From: Podaxis mareebaensis
Taxonomy: Eukaryota; Basidiomycota; Agaricomycetes; Agaricales; Agaricaceae
DNA: 64,000 nt
Reading direction: 5' to 3'
Assembly (NCBI GenBank): GCA_018524725.1
Contig: JAEUWP010000103.1
Location: forward strand, 1 to 64,000
The translations under genes and the position numbers were made by a program. Of the stretch, positions 10,812-23,449 are shown one piece after another. Under the pieces are notes generated by a model that made no database searches, was not told the DNA's origin, and saw only the letters and a program-made list of their open reading frames with translations. Within the stretch, counting starts at the first letter, position 1, and the number at the start of each line of letters is the position of its first letter.

Positions 10812-13175
10812 TTAGAAACGAGACTTTATCACAGCGGAATCCCCGTCATCGGAGAAGCGCTGCTGACGGTTTTGCAGTTCGTAGTACTCAGGATACTCCT
10901 TTGATGGTGTGCGCTCCTGTGAATGCTCTGAGTCCTCGCTCTGGTGCACACCGACAACACCTCGGCTCATAGTCATCGTTGCTGCCTCGCCCCCCATGGC
11001 CATAAGATCCTGCTGGTGCTGGTCACCATCGAAAATAGCCGCTGTCTCTTCTAGCGTCCTCCCTGCAAATGGTAAGTTAGAGGGATAATTCGCATTGGGA
11101 GTTAGTGCATACCTTTGGTCTCGACGACGAAGATAACGACGAAAACCACTTCGATAACGAGCCAGCCGCAGTAAGCAATGTAATACCACCAGCCAATGGC
11201 GTCGATTGCCCATGGATTGACGAATTGGTTGAACGTAGATGTTAGCATGACTGCGAGGTTCTACAACACGAATTTTAGTCGACCAAGTGTCAGTCTGGCG
11301 CAGAAGCGGAGCATACCATGATGGCAAATCCCTTAGCACGGACTTTGTAAGGAAGAATTTCGAGAGTGTAAGCGACAAGCATTGGGGTGTATGCGATGTC
11401 GTAGAAGAAGTAGAAGAGGAAAATGAGTGGAATGGTAGCTAGAGCCAACGTTAGACAAGCTCATGTTGGTAGGCATTGACGAGAGTCAGCTCACCTCGCG
11501 CAGCTGCAGCGTTTTTCATAGTGTTATAAAGAGCGGTAGATATTGTCCATGCGGAAAATGCTGAAAGGGAGCAAGGCAATCAACCCCAAGGCAAACAAAC
11601 GTAGACGAAGGATACATACTGAAAAGCATGCCTGTGTTTGAAATGATGAATAGTGTCCGTCGACCGACCCAATCAATAAGCATAGCAGCGGATGCAGCAG
11701 TAACAAAATTGAAAATCTAGAGCAATGGTGAGATTCTAATAGGATTCTCAACGAAAAGACGAACCTGGAGACCTCCGTTGATGGCTGCCTTTGTTTCTGT
11801 CTTTGTTACGCCCACACCCTCAAGGACAAGGTTAATATAGTACGACACCAGCCCGTTTCCGCTGTGCACACGGTGAATCATTTTGGTCGAGTGCGAGGAA
11901 CTGAGTCAACGCACCTCCATTGCGAGAACATAGCAATAGCGATGATAATCCGCATCCTCCTCCTGTTACCAGGAGTCAAGAACAAGGAGAGGTACGAGGT
12001 GCTCTTGTTGATCTCCTCTTCCATGCGCAACGCATGTCGAATCTGAGCAATCTCGAAAACAACAAGGGGATCCCGGGCGTCGTCACCATTGGCATGATAT
12101 TTGGCCAGAATCGCAGATGCTTTACCCTCCTGAAAATATTATCAGATCATAAGACTTAAGGTGCGACGGCTATATGATTCTCACCATGCCCTTTGATACG
12201 AGGTAACGAGGACTCTCAGGAATGAACCATATTAGGACGACCTGAAGCAGGGGCACAAGAGCTTGAACCAAGCTAGGCGCTCGCCATGACCAAACGCTTC
12301 CTCCAGCATGGATGTATGCGCCGTAACAGACCTATCAAGGTCCATCAGTGTTGGTGCTGTTCATTTCTCTGTAGATGACAACTTACCCAGGCAGAAACGA
12401 TGCTACCAATATACCAACTTGAGTTATATATCGAAGTGATCTTTCCTCGGTGCGTGGGATACGAAAGCTCAAGCAAGAGTAGAGGAGCCGCATTCATGCA
12501 CATAGTGAGTCCAATGCCAACTGCATACAACGTCAATGAAGGTCTCGCAATTATAAGGCAGAAAGGTTGCACTTGTGATGCGGGCAGCAATGAACATTGC
12601 AACAGAGCTTGATGCTGTCTGAACGCCAACACCAGCCAGCATAATGAGCGAGCCCACGAAGAGTGTCGCTCGTCTACCGAGATGATCGGACAAAAATGGT
12701 GTAAAGGGGAGTCCCTAGAGCAATCTTGAGGCGGAAATCATTGGACGGAATTGGTGGGCACGAACCAACAGACATCCCAGGTTTTGTGCAAAGCCAATGA
12801 GGCCTGCGGGATCGTGTTTAAGTCGGGCTCCAAAAGAAGTGATGAGAAATAATACCTAAATCTCGGCCTTGCGGGTTTCCAAAAAAAGACTGCCATTCAG
12901 GCAGAATCTGCAGACCTGACGCCACGTATAAGCAGAGGACACACCGCGCCCGAAAAATCATACCGTTAACCAGAGATGAATCCAACCCATTGGCCACCGA
13001 TGTCAACAGCGGAAGGACAAGCATGATATTGAGAATCAAAATCCCTGCGTAACGATACAACTTTAACCATGGAATTCGCGCCCATTGGCAGTGACTCACC
13101 TCGGTTTGTCCACCAAGGACCTCGGTGGATAAAATCAACGATTGTCCATTCCGGTACCGTTGTTCTTGGGGCCAT
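10812..13175 (-). CDS. MFS sugar transporter (lactose permease/hexose transporter-like)
   Basis: Fourteen exons from 13175 down to 10812 join in frame to give 556 residues. The protein shows the sugar porter signatures: SDHLGRRATLF (loop 2-3), ELSYPTHRGKITS, WFIPESPRYL after helix 6, DWVGRRTLF (loop 8-9) and VETKGRTLEE after helix 12. About 12 hydrophobic helices can be traced. The start MAPRTTVPEWTIVDF precedes helix 1. The tail after ETKGRTLEET is about 70 residues, hydrophilic, and could be cytosolic and regulated. The substrate cannot be read from sequence; the closest style is the fungal lactose permease group. The 235-bp spacer to the convergent amylase holds nothing else. Confidence 0.9.
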
Positions 13176-15531
13176 GACTTGATGTTAAGTGTTGGCAGCT
13201 AGAGCTAGCCACTCCGTGTGGCCGATAACCAATGGAGGAGGCGGAGGCAAACAAGCTCGACGGGACGGGAGGGAATGTGGACCACCAGGAGGAAGGACGT
13301 TAAAGGATGTCACGAAGGAAAGGGGGCGGAACAGGTCCACATCGCGGCGAGAGGCAAATATATGTGGTTGAACGGTTTCCGGCGTTTAAGCATATATCCC
13401 CCAGGGGGAAGTCAGGAAGTCAAGACAGGTACCGATTTCAGACCTGGATTAGAGATCCCGAAGAAAGGGAATCATATCCCAGGATATGCTTCATCTGTAT
13501 GGCCAGGTGGGAGGGAATTGCTGTTTTCGCGAAGTAATTCTACCCCTTTCGACCCAGTTTCGACCCTAAGCTGTGGTCTTTTCGGGTAGTCGCTGATATG
13601 CTCTCATTTCCCCGCATCGTTGAGGAACCGGAAAGATGCGAAAAGTTGTGGGGAAAAGGTAGGAGCTGATTGCATGTGGCCGAACTCGATATATTCTTGG
13701 GTTATACGGAGAAATCATCAGGATCGGATGACCAAGAGAGAGTGGTGGAAGATACTGATGAACGCCACTCGGAAAAACACCGCTTAAGAGATTGGGGCTA
13801 GTCAAAAATTCGGGGAAAGGAAGCTTTAACTCATGGAAAAGAGGTCCCCTTGCCTCAGAGCACGATCACGCGGTCATGGCGTGGGTGTGCGTAGTGAACT
13901 GTGAATTCTAGGCTAAGCAGCACGTGTTTCCTGATCGAGGACTGGCGTTGAAGAGTCAAATGAGGAAGAGTCGACGCGGATGCGAGAAACACACCTTGCA
14001 CGCTATTAGATGACAGGAATTCCGTGGTCGAGCGAACCGATCAGATGAAAGTCGCAGTTGAATATTTGAATTGTTGCTCTGACGCGTGACATCTGTCCAG
14101 CTATGAAAATGTGGAGCAATTGCTGGCGGTGCCGACGCCTGACCATGATCGGAAGTTGGTGCCAAACAAAGTAAAACTAACGCCACCACATGCTTCACCA
14201 GATCACATTGAAAGATTGATTCCTGAAGTCCACGTCAACTCTAAAATTCGATAATGTATTCTCCACTCGTTGTTCTCAGGACTATCCACTTCTTTTCCCC
14301 CTCGGGATGCTCGACTTCCGGTATTTCTTACGCATTAACGTTATGACTAGAACCACTTTTATCCTACATTTTCTCGGGGCCAATAGCATCATCAGATTTG
14401 AAAATCTTTTCCCTTATCACGCGACTGTCGTCTCCTGAACCTGAGTGTTATGAAAATTTTACGTGGCTCTCATTCTCTGACAATACGTTTCCCTTTGGTT
14501 TTGCAATCAAGTGGGGGCTCCAATACCAAGATTGCTACATTGGATGTGGGCTAGTGCACTAGCGACTTAGGCCGAAAATCAGGTGGATACAGCTCTGTGG
14601 GGAGTCAACGACCTCTATTCTATTTGTATCCGCAATACGAGACATCCTACGTTCCTGATCACTACCAAGGACCTGTGCCTCATCAAGTCAGGTACGCCCT
14701 AGAAATCCGAAATATTGCCCTTGATATGATGCACAACTCGAGTCCATTCCATAAACTTTGAAAGCAACGCGCACATCAACTGCGATATCCGTCCGGCATC
14801 CCGGCATCTAGACCGCACCCCGGAAGTCATCACTGAATTCCATATTTCCAGAATCCTATGAGAAATGGAGAGTAAAAATTCTTATCTGACATCCTAGCTC
14901 CTCGATATGGGGCACAAAAACATGCGGCCTGCTTACACCGAGCGCATGTTTAAGCTATTAGATGGAAAGCCTAACCTCCATACCAGTTTGCCTGTGATTC
15001 TACCCACAAAGCACTGCCGTCTCGTTTATGCTTTGTCGGTATACGCACTTGGTTCGTGGACGCATGATCCTATGCTGGCGTTTTCCTGCCGAAAGGAATC
15101 TGGAGTCTTGCCTCCCAACTCCCTCTACCATTACAAGGGTCTAGAGGTTTTGGGCATCCATTCCGCCATTCTCTAGGTAACTTTCTCATGCAAGTAAAGA
15201 CGACGAGTGGAGATACGTCCACGCGAGCGTATTGGTTGATCGGCTACCTCCTGGAGGGCGATTCTCGCGATTTTCGGCAGGGCAGTATTGCAAGCCTGAC
15301 AATTCGTATCCACCTAACTGTGAACCCGTCCCTCGCCACCGCCTACTTTGGTGTTTCCCTGAATCCCTTCACCTAGGCGAAACACTCCCAAGTGTCCGGC
15401 AAGGGGCCTCGGTCTTCCTGATGAGATATTCCGATTATCTTAGCTGTCAAGAGATTGCATAAATGTATACGGCACGAAGAACTAAGATCAATTGGGTAGA
15501 TGCCGGTTGGAACAAAACAAAGAACCATTTG
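13176..15531. other. Long intergenic region
   Basis: 2.3 kb without a supportable gene. The part near 13176-13900 should contain the promoter of the minus-strand sugar transporter. Frames around 14907-15176 and 15188-15460 are 60-90 codons long, carry no recognised motif and do not splice to each other. Confidence 0.45.
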
Positions 15532-17275
15532 CCAAGGTCAAAGCCCTCGGTAGGGAATGCAAAATCCGCAAGTTCCGACGCCAAGTCGAAAAGGCGGAAA
15601 CCTTCGTCGCTTCTCTGGGGCAACTGGCGAGTCTCGGGATCGTCTGGCACAGTCTGGCACCCCCTGCCGACCCCTGCACTCCTTTTGCCCAGGGTATATG
15701 GTCAACAATTTCAATTAATCTGCACCTGCAAGAAGCTTCAGCTCCATCATTCATACCCTACTTTGAACTGTCCGCAGTTCGGACGAACGACTCTATCTCA
15801 CTCCACACTTCATTTTGGATTTCCAAAATGGGCATGTCATGTCTAATGGTCATTCCATTCACTTATCGCGCGTCCGTTACTCAAGCAAAACACGGGGCCT
15901 CTGAAAGAGGGAAGTCGCGTTCCGACACACGGGGTTGGTTAAAAAGCTGGTGGGAAGTTGTGACTGATATGACGTTCAGAGCTGGGGGTTATCCGAACCG
16001 CGGGTACATGGTTTCATAGTATGTATTAACTGGTCAACGTAATTCCCGACATATTCTTGATACTATCATATTACTATGGTCATCCTCCGTTTCGGTAGCC
16101 CTGGCATTTCAATGAATCGCAAAGATCTTTCTACATACTTGTTTTGGCTTCCAATATTGCTGGGGACATGAGGAACACATTCTAATTTCTGACGTCCCGC
16201 AACTTTTTGAAGCACTGTAAGTCTTTGGACTAAGTATGTGACAAAAATGTGACCATCGAAACCCCTGGGTCACCGAAACGGTCCTCGCTCTCGGGTGATT
16301 AGAGATGAGGACTCTTCCTTATCAGAGGATAAGATAACGAAGCAGATGAATAAGCTGGCTTCCATTTTATACATGTACAAATAACGCGCTCATTCTGGAT
16401 GTCTCGGATAGACCATCTTTATCTCTTGACATAGAGCAAGTCGCTCGTATATTCCGCCCTCACGTCTTTTTTCGCGCCCTCCCACCTACACCCTTAGTGG
16501 TTGCGTGCAGCTACTTGGCATCCACTTCGGATTGCCAGCTTGGCCTACCAATCGCTCAGGCCCCAGCCAGCCCTGCGAGGAGGCTCTTTTCACCCCCTCG
16601 GCCAAATCTCCTCCTGACCTCTCGGCAGGCCAAATCACGTGACCTGTCAGACTCGCCCTCTTACGAGGCCAAGTCCAAACGCTCCGCTGGGCCCTCCGCA
16701 CCCTCGGAAGTAGCATAATTACTGGACTAGGAATTAGCATAGCAAAATTCCTGCCTAGTAGCGCAACTTTCTTGAGTTCCTCCTCTGTTCTCCTTCCGTT
16801 CCAGCTCTGTAGCTGCGGAGTAACATCTTATCCATAGAATGTTTCAGCTGTCCCGCTTGGAGTCCTGAGAAGCCGACGGATGCCTCATTCACTCACTCGC
16901 CGTATCTTTCATCCGTCGGCACGCGGAGGCCCTTAGATTCCTTGGTATTGCGTGGTTCTCGATAGACCACAACGCGTTTGACATCTCCATTGGATACAGT
17001 ACCTCTCATACCGCTTTGAATTCAACTCGACGAAAACATTGGTGATCGGAATGCCCATGCGCAAGCCCTCCGACAGTTTTTACTCCACCGTGTCTACACT
17101 TTAGAAGTATTGAGAGGGCACTCTTGACAATTTCGCACCGGTCGCCGGGGGTGTTGCCAAAAGAGATCTACACACAAGCACGCTTTGAGGTTCATCTTCC
17201 AAGGCTGGGGAAGTTACTGTTGTATTTCATGAACACGTGGATGCACATACTCGGTGGTCTTTGAAAATCTAGTGG
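15532..17275 (+). pseudogene. Shredded F-box-like family relic
   Basis: Two segments resemble the two F-box-like genes downstream. Segment 15532-15770 encodes KVKALG, then FRRQVEKAETFVASL and QLASLGIVWHS, matching the region after the F-box, but about 50 bp are missing inside it. Segment 16841-17275 matches the later part (DRNAHAQALRQFL, then FEVHLPRL) with several stops and frame breaks. About 1.07 kb of unrelated sequence separates them. No F-box exon remains. This is a dead copy at the upstream end of the tandem array. Confidence 0.75.
15771..16840. mobile_element. Candidate ~1.07 kb insertion splitting the F-box relic
   Basis: Similarity to the F-box genes stops near 15770 and resumes near 16841, so this sequence was probably inserted. 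It has no coding capacity that I recognise. A stretch from about 16248 to 16825 begins TGTGAC and ends GTAACA, which resembles the ends of a solo LTR, but I found no target-site duplication. It may instead be ordinary diverged sequence left after a deletion and rearrangement. Confidence 0.3.
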
Positions 17276-17455
17276 CGTGTAAAAATATATGACTTCCGAT
17301 GACTAAGGCGGAGAGAAAAGCGTGCGGTGCTCAACAGCTTCCATCACACAGCATCAAGTTAGCGCTTTTCGGCGACCTCCTTAACCGCACCTATCATCGA
17401 TATATCATCCATCTCACCATCTCAAACCACAGCTATTTAGCACCAGCAAGGGACA

Positions 17456-19124
17456 ATGGCCCACCAGTCTACAACCTTGAGCTCAAGTATCCCCTTTGAA
17501 TTATGGCTTCACGTTTCCAAGTTCCTTTCCGATGATCACCTCCGCCAACTGTACGCTGTCAACCGTGCCTTTTTCTACATCGCCATGTCGCTGCGGTACC
17601 GTCATGTACAACTCTGCATGCTGAATGAGCTTCTCAAGGGTGTTGATACTGGGACGTGCGCTAGAATATTGTGAGTGGCCGGGTTATGCACATTAAACGA
17701 TTTGGACTTAGCTGTGTTGTTGGGCTATTATCACTGGCTAGAAAGACACCTTCTTTGGCGAATCATGTCCGAGAATTGTCGTTTGTAGCAGTTTGCGACG
17801 AAACCAAGGAATACTCGCCAAGGGTCAAAGCCCTTGGTAAATTCGCTTCTGGCCTTCACACCTTACTCCACCCTTTCCAGAGACTCAAAATTCGCGGATT
17901 CCATCGCCAAGTCAAAAGAGCGAAAACCATTGTCGCTTCTCTGGATCAACTGACGAACCTCGAGATCGTCTGGCACTCCCGTGCTGACCCTTACACACCT
18001 TTTTATCAAGCACAGATAATCGACAGCCTCACTAGTATACTCGCAACAGGCTGGCCGAGTTTCAGCTCCACCATTCACACCCTATCGCTCAGCGTAACCC
18101 TTGACGTATTTCCAACACTCTTCCCTCAGGAATTAAGTACATTCCAGCTGCCCCGGCTCGAAGTCCTGTTACTCGATATCCAGGAGTACCGACGGATGGA
18201 AGGCTCATCTTTCATCCACTCGCTAGTTGCACCTTTCATCCGTCGGCATGCAGGCACCCTCAGATCCCTTGGCATTTCATCGTGGTTCTCAACAGACCAC
18301 ATAGCATTCTACACCTCCATTGGTCACCTCCCCCTTCTCCGTGTGCTCGAACTGGGTGAAAACGTTCATGACCGGAATGCCCATGCTCACGCCCTCCGAC
18401 AGTTCTTACTCCTCCATGTCGACACTTTGGAAGCACTCAAGTGGACGCTCTTGACAAGCTCATACTGGCCGCCTGAGGTGCTGCCACAAGGTGTCTACAC
18501 CCAAGCACCCTTTGACGTCCATCTTCCAAAGTTGAGGGAGTTACGGTTGTATTTCGTGGGCATGTGGATGTACATGCTCGATGGTTTTCAGGATCTGGTG
18601 GAATATATACCCAAACCCTCACTTCGCTATCCCTCTGCGGATGTCCCACAACCGTATCTGATTTTCATACCCTTCTAGATACTATCGCGACGCCTCAACT
18701 ACGCACACTTGAACTCTGGTTGAGTTTCCTCCTCGGTCACACTCTCGCCGCCCTTTCTTCCAGCCTTCCAAATCTTGAAACGCTTTCACTCCAGTATAGG
18801 AAATTATTCGCAGTGGAGTACATAGATGACGATGCTGCGTTCGCGGCTTTTGATGATGTCTCTGAGTTATTGCGGATTCGCGACCAGTTCATCAGGGAGG
18901 TCCAAGAGCTATCTTCCAGAGGCTACTTCAAAGACTGGCGCTTGAGGGAATTACATCTGGAGTATCGGGCCTACTATACAGGTGTCTGGGTAGGTCCCAG
19001 AGATTTTGTGAACAAAGCCGTTCTCAGATGCATGCCCCGTGTTCAATACATCAATGGAATGCACCGGGAGGATTTCCTAGGGCCGGGTCCGAAGCTGAGG
19101 AGGGGAGTCATGATGCGTCGATGA
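17456..19124 (+). pseudogene. F-box-like protein, frameshifted copy
   Basis: Exon 1 (17456-17670) encodes an F-box-like start: PFELWLHVSKFLSDDHLRQL and then NRAFFYIAMSLRYRHV. Exon 2 begins at 17742 and is open to about 18605. There the sequence lacks 10 bp present in the sister gene at 20640-20660 (GATATATCGGTC in the sister), so the frame shifts and ends at 18678. The remaining coding sequence continues in another frame (TQTLTSLSL to the stop at 19124), ending HREDFLGPG like the intact gene. F-box proteins recruit substrates to SCF ubiquitin ligases; the rest has leucine-rich repeat-like periodicity. Either a recent pseudogene, a truncated protein, or an assembly error. Confidence 0.75.
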
Positions 19125-19254
19125 TGAGTGGCGGTGGTGAGAGGCAACGAGGGTTGTAGGCTAATTACTGGAAAGCACAAAGAGAACGCAGTGATATACA
19201 TAAATGTCGACAGATCCGACGGGCAATAGAACAAATGAGCGACCATTGCTTAAA

Positions 19255-19385
19255 GACGTCTGAAAGTGTACGATTTCCGATAAGCAGGGAGGAGAAGAAG
19301 TAGAGAAAAGCGGCTAGTGCTAAATGGCTTTAAGTGGAATCTAGCACTGGTGACTGGGTTCCCTCGCGTCAGCTAACTGTATCAG
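19255..19385. repeat. Duplicated spacer containing a copy of the OMA1 3' end
   Basis: This spacer resembles the one after the intact F-box gene at about 21290-21410. The end (CCCTCGCGTCAGCTAACTG) parallels CCTCGCATCAGCTAAAGCC, which is the last codons of the minus-strand OMA1-like gene. A related spacer piece with TTCCGATGACTAAGG lies at 17285-17310. The repeats show that F-box units were duplicated in tandem together with the terminus of the neighbouring gene. Confidence 0.7.
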
Positions 19386-19498
19386 TTTATCAATCCCTGG
19401 GAGTTTGTTCGTGTGCCGTATTTGCTTTTCGCCCACCTCGGCCACATTTGTCCCATCTCAAAAACGACAACCAAGTCATTTGGCACTAGCAGAGGACA

Positions 19499-21145
19499 AT
19501 GGCTCAAGAGTCCACAAGCTCGGGCTCAAGTCTTCCCTTTGAAATATGGCTCCACATCTTCAAGTTTCTCCTCGACGATCATCTACGCAAACTATATTCT
19601 GTCAATCGTGCCTTTTTCTATATCGCCATGTCGTTGCGATATCGCAATGTTCTCCTTCGTGAGCAGGATGGACTTCTGAAGAGTGTCGACACTGGAATGT
19701 GTGCTAGGATGCTGTGAGTGACTGGCTTACACATGTACAACTTTGGACTCATTCTTGCTGGGCCGTTACGGGTGGACAGGGAGACACCTGCCTTGGCGAA
19801 ATATGCCCGCGAATTGACATTTGTAGCAGTCTGCGACGAGCCCAAGAAACGCTCTCCACGGGTCAAAGCCCTTGGTAGCCTCACTTCCCGCCTTCACTCT
19901 CTGTTCCATCCTTCCCAGAAGCGCAAAGTTCGCGAATTCCGTCACCAAGTCGAAAAAGCCAAAACTCTCATCACTTCTCTGGACCAACTGACGAGCCTCA
20001 CAATTGTCTGGTTCTCCGATCCCGGCCCTTACTCCCCTTTCTACCAATCTCATATAGTTGACAATCTCACTCGTACACTCGCAGCAGGCTGGTCAACCTT
20101 CGGCTCCACCATCAGTAGCCTATCACTCGACATAACTTTCGACGTATTCCCAATACTCTTCCCGCAGGGATTAGACGCTTTCCGGCTTCCCCAACTTGAA
20201 GTCCTGAAACTCAGTATCCAGGAACATCAACGAGCGAACGACTTATCCATTATCCACTCGTTAGTTGCGCCTTTCATTCGTCGACACGCAGATACTCTCA
20301 AGCGTCTCGGCATTTTATCATGGTTCTCAACAAACCACAAAGCATTCTACACCTCCATCGGACACCTCCCCCACCTCCGCGAACTCCAACTCAAAGAAAA
20401 CATAAACGACCGGAATGCCCATGCACAAAGCCTGCGGGAATTCCTACTTCTCCATACCTCCACTTTGGAAGTGCTGGATTGGACGCTTATGACAGAGACA
20501 GGTTGGCCAACAGCAGAATTGCCGGAAGATAATTACACCCAAGCACCTTTCGACGTTCACCTCCCCAAGTTGAAGGTGTTACGGTTGTATTTCCTAGGTG
20601 TCTGGATGAACTTGCTCAAGGATTTCAGGGATCTCGTGAGATATATCGGTCAACACACCCAAACCCTCACATCGTTATCCCTTGTCGGACGTGTGCTCTC
20701 CATATCCGAATTTCATACTCTTATCAATTCCATCGGGACACCTCAACTGCAGACCCTGAAACTCTCACTGAGTTATCTCACTTCCCTCGTTTTCACCGCC
20801 CTCTCCACCCGCCTTCCAAATCTCGAAACACTTTCACTCGAGTATGAGCGATTATACGCAGATATTACACGATTACCACCATGGAATCCCCCTTTCATGA
20901 TTTCCGAAGATGCCTTCGTCCTGCTACGGATTCGCGATCAGTTCATCGGAGAAGTTCAAGGATTGCCTCTCGAAGAATGGCGTTTAAAAACCTTATCATT
21001 GTCATGGCAAATCTTCTACTCAGGCAGCTGGGTAGGTCCCATGGACTTCGTGAACAAGGCCATCCTCAAGTGTATACCCAGTGTTCAGTACATCAATGGA
21101 AAATATCGGGAGGATTTCCTAGGGCCCGAGTCGGAAGCTGAGTAG
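19499..21145 (+). CDS. F-box-like protein with LRR-like repeats (intact copy)
   Basis: Two exons (19499-19713 and 19780-21145) give 526 residues. The N-terminus carries an F-box-like motif, PFEIWLHIFKFLLDDHLRKL, followed by NRAFFYIAMSLRYRNV. The remainder has regular leucine spacing, for example TLTSLSLVGRVLSISEFHTL and PQLQTLKLSLSYL, as in LRR-type substrate-recognition domains common in basidiomycete F-box families. The protein probably acts as an SCF ubiquitin-ligase adaptor, but the substrate is unknown. It is the only intact member of a three-copy tandem array; the neighbouring copies at 15.5 and 17.5 kb are broken. Confidence 0.85.
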
Positions 21146-21386
21146 GGTAATATGATGAGTGGTGGTGGGAGAAGTAGTGAGGGTTGTAGGCTACTGTAAT
21201 TGCTAGAAAGCACAAAGAAAACGTAATGATATACATAAATGCCAACAGATACGAAGGACAATAGGACGAAAGAATGACTCATTATTTAACAATGTCCGAT
21301 CAATATATGGTTTCCGATGACCAAGGGGAAGGAAAGGCGGGTGGTATTCGACGTATGGTAAGTGGAATCTATCGCCGGCGACGGAG

Positions 21387-23277
21387 TCACTTCCTCGCAT
21401 CAGCTAAAGCCATAAGTTTGGCTTCTTCCCACCGTTGAAGCTCCTGCTTCAAGCTCTCAATCCGTACCTCATTCACAGGGTGCGTGGATCCCATGATGCT
21501 GCGGGAAAGCCCATCAATCCCATCCAAGCTCGATGTTCGCGAGCTTGAGCAATCAGACTCTTCATCACGATTTTCCCAGAATTTAACAGCGTCCCGCGCA
21601 TCGAAGCCTGCATGCGCGAGGAGTCTAAAATTCACCAACATCAGCATACAGACTAAAGGGGAACGATTGACAGGGATAGCGTACCGAGCGGAGACCACGT
21701 CAGCTTCGATTTCCTGTTTCATGCTCGTGCAATATGCCCCTAGCTTACTTAGCTCGACTGAGCCCACCTTCCCCAGCTGCGCGACAGCATCATTCACGAA
21801 TGGTCCAAATAACATTGTGATAGGGAATACCGCCACCCGGACAATATCCGAAATGATGGACAAGATTCCTGGCACAATGACCGTTCCGGACGAATAGGTT
21901 TCAAGGTGGTGAGCCAAGATGAGGTGCGAGAGCTCATGGGCGAGGAGAACAGCGAGCTCCGTTGTCTGTTCGGGGGTAGGTGTGGGGTGAGAAGGCGCCC
22001 GCGGTGTTGCGGAGAAGAGGTTTCCGAAAACTCGCGACAACCACGACTTCGATTCGGAAGGCTCGAGTTGTTTATACACTGGGGGCATCTTCCTAAAGAT
22101 GTCATCTAAAAAGCCTGAATAGACAACGATGCCACCCCCACCGTCTGGTCCGAAGCCATAAGAGAAGGCATTCTTGACACCGGGATTTTCTACCACGAGA
22201 AGAGAGTAAGGAGGTCCGGGAATAGCGTGCGACCCAGGCTGTATGGGTTTCTGTTCGGTCAAATTTTCGCAAAACGATCGCAGATATTCCGTGACGCGCG
22301 ACCTTGGAAGTAGAGGAAACTCTGCAGGCGGAGGCATTGGCTTCCCATCCCTCTCCGGACTATCCCTATACCAGTCCGGACAGTGCTCCGGTTCGGATGC
22401 AAGAATGGGAATTGTCTGTTCGAGTTTGCGCAGGGTCTCGCTGGCCCAGATGTACCTCCAATCTGATGATGGTACATAGGATGTCACGCCCTCTTCGGCC
22501 AGAATGGCTCCTACGGCGCGATACCATCCAGAGCCAGCGAGCTGTGCAGCAATTTCGCTCTCTTCTTCTGGGGAGAGAATGATCATTCGCCATCTGTTGA
22601 CCGCGGAAACAAAGGAACCGATGATGCGTATCAGATTGTCATAGAAATGACTCAATCAATTGAATGGACTAACCTCCCTGTCAAGGGTGTCCGCTCCAAG
22701 CTGGCAATGATGGTCCCCCAGAACAAAACGAACGGGACGAGTAATAGAATTTTGAGAAAGTACGTTCGATGCTTGATGCGTTTGAGGACAATTTCTCGCT
22801 TTTCCGGAGTTATGGGTTGGCCATGTCGAGTCTTACCACTGAGAACACATATTCGGGAACCACGATTTTTGATCAATATAAGGGGAACGAATGTGAGTAC
22901 GATGCGGGCGGCGGTTCGAGCAACTTCTAATGCTGTGGATGTCTGTCGGAGCAAGAAATGCGCGCATATATGGCACATATAGTCAGCCTGGAGGCTGTAG
23001 AGCGGAGAACAGGGCATCGCACCTTGAGTACTGATGCAAATAGAGGTATTAGTGGTCCCGGAGGAATCTGGTTTCGCCTTGTCGAGTGGAAATATGCATA
23101 CGTGGCCGGAGCCTGGCGACGTGCTATCTCATAGAGCACTGGCGATGGTCTTGCCGGCCTTGGAGTGGCTGCAAGGGTGGAGAGAGTATGGCGCGCGGGG
23201 GACGATGCAAGACGTTGAATGCGAGGAGAAAGGCGAGGGGGATGGGGGAGCACGGCACTGAAAAGTGCGCGCGACAT
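21387..23277 (-). CDS. OMA1: OMA1-like mitochondrial M48 metalloprotease
   Basis: Four exons (23277-23023, 22942-22674, 22593-21685, 21624-21387) join in frame to give 556 residues. The start MSRALFSAVLPHPPRLSPRI plus about 50 Arg/Ser-rich residues fit a mitochondrial presequence. A hydrophobic segment, KILLLVPFVLFWGTIIASL, should span the inner membrane. The zinc motif is LLAHELSHLILAHH (HExxH), with the third ligand in EIEADVVSARLLAHAG. The last intron (60 nt) is easily missed because it is open in frame; removing it restores this conserved helix. OMA1 proteases cleave inner-membrane proteins under stress. A start at 23373 is possible but less likely. Confidence 0.88.
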
Positions 23278-23449
23278 GGTGCATGATGAGGAAGGAAGAT
23301 GAGTTGGCTCGGAAATATGAAGAGGACGAGATAAGTTAGCGAGCACGTGGGAAACTGTCAGCGTGAAGACCACAGCGTTTGTATTTGGGTTATTTGTTCA
23401 TGCTTAAATCGTACTAGATATCAGATACAGACAACCGCAGCACTACCGA

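Noticed and set aside
21625..21684. In-frame residues AIPVNRSPLVCMLM in the OMA1-like protein
   Set aside because: They are an open 60-nt GT-AG intron; removing it restores the conserved EADVVSARLLAHAG helix.
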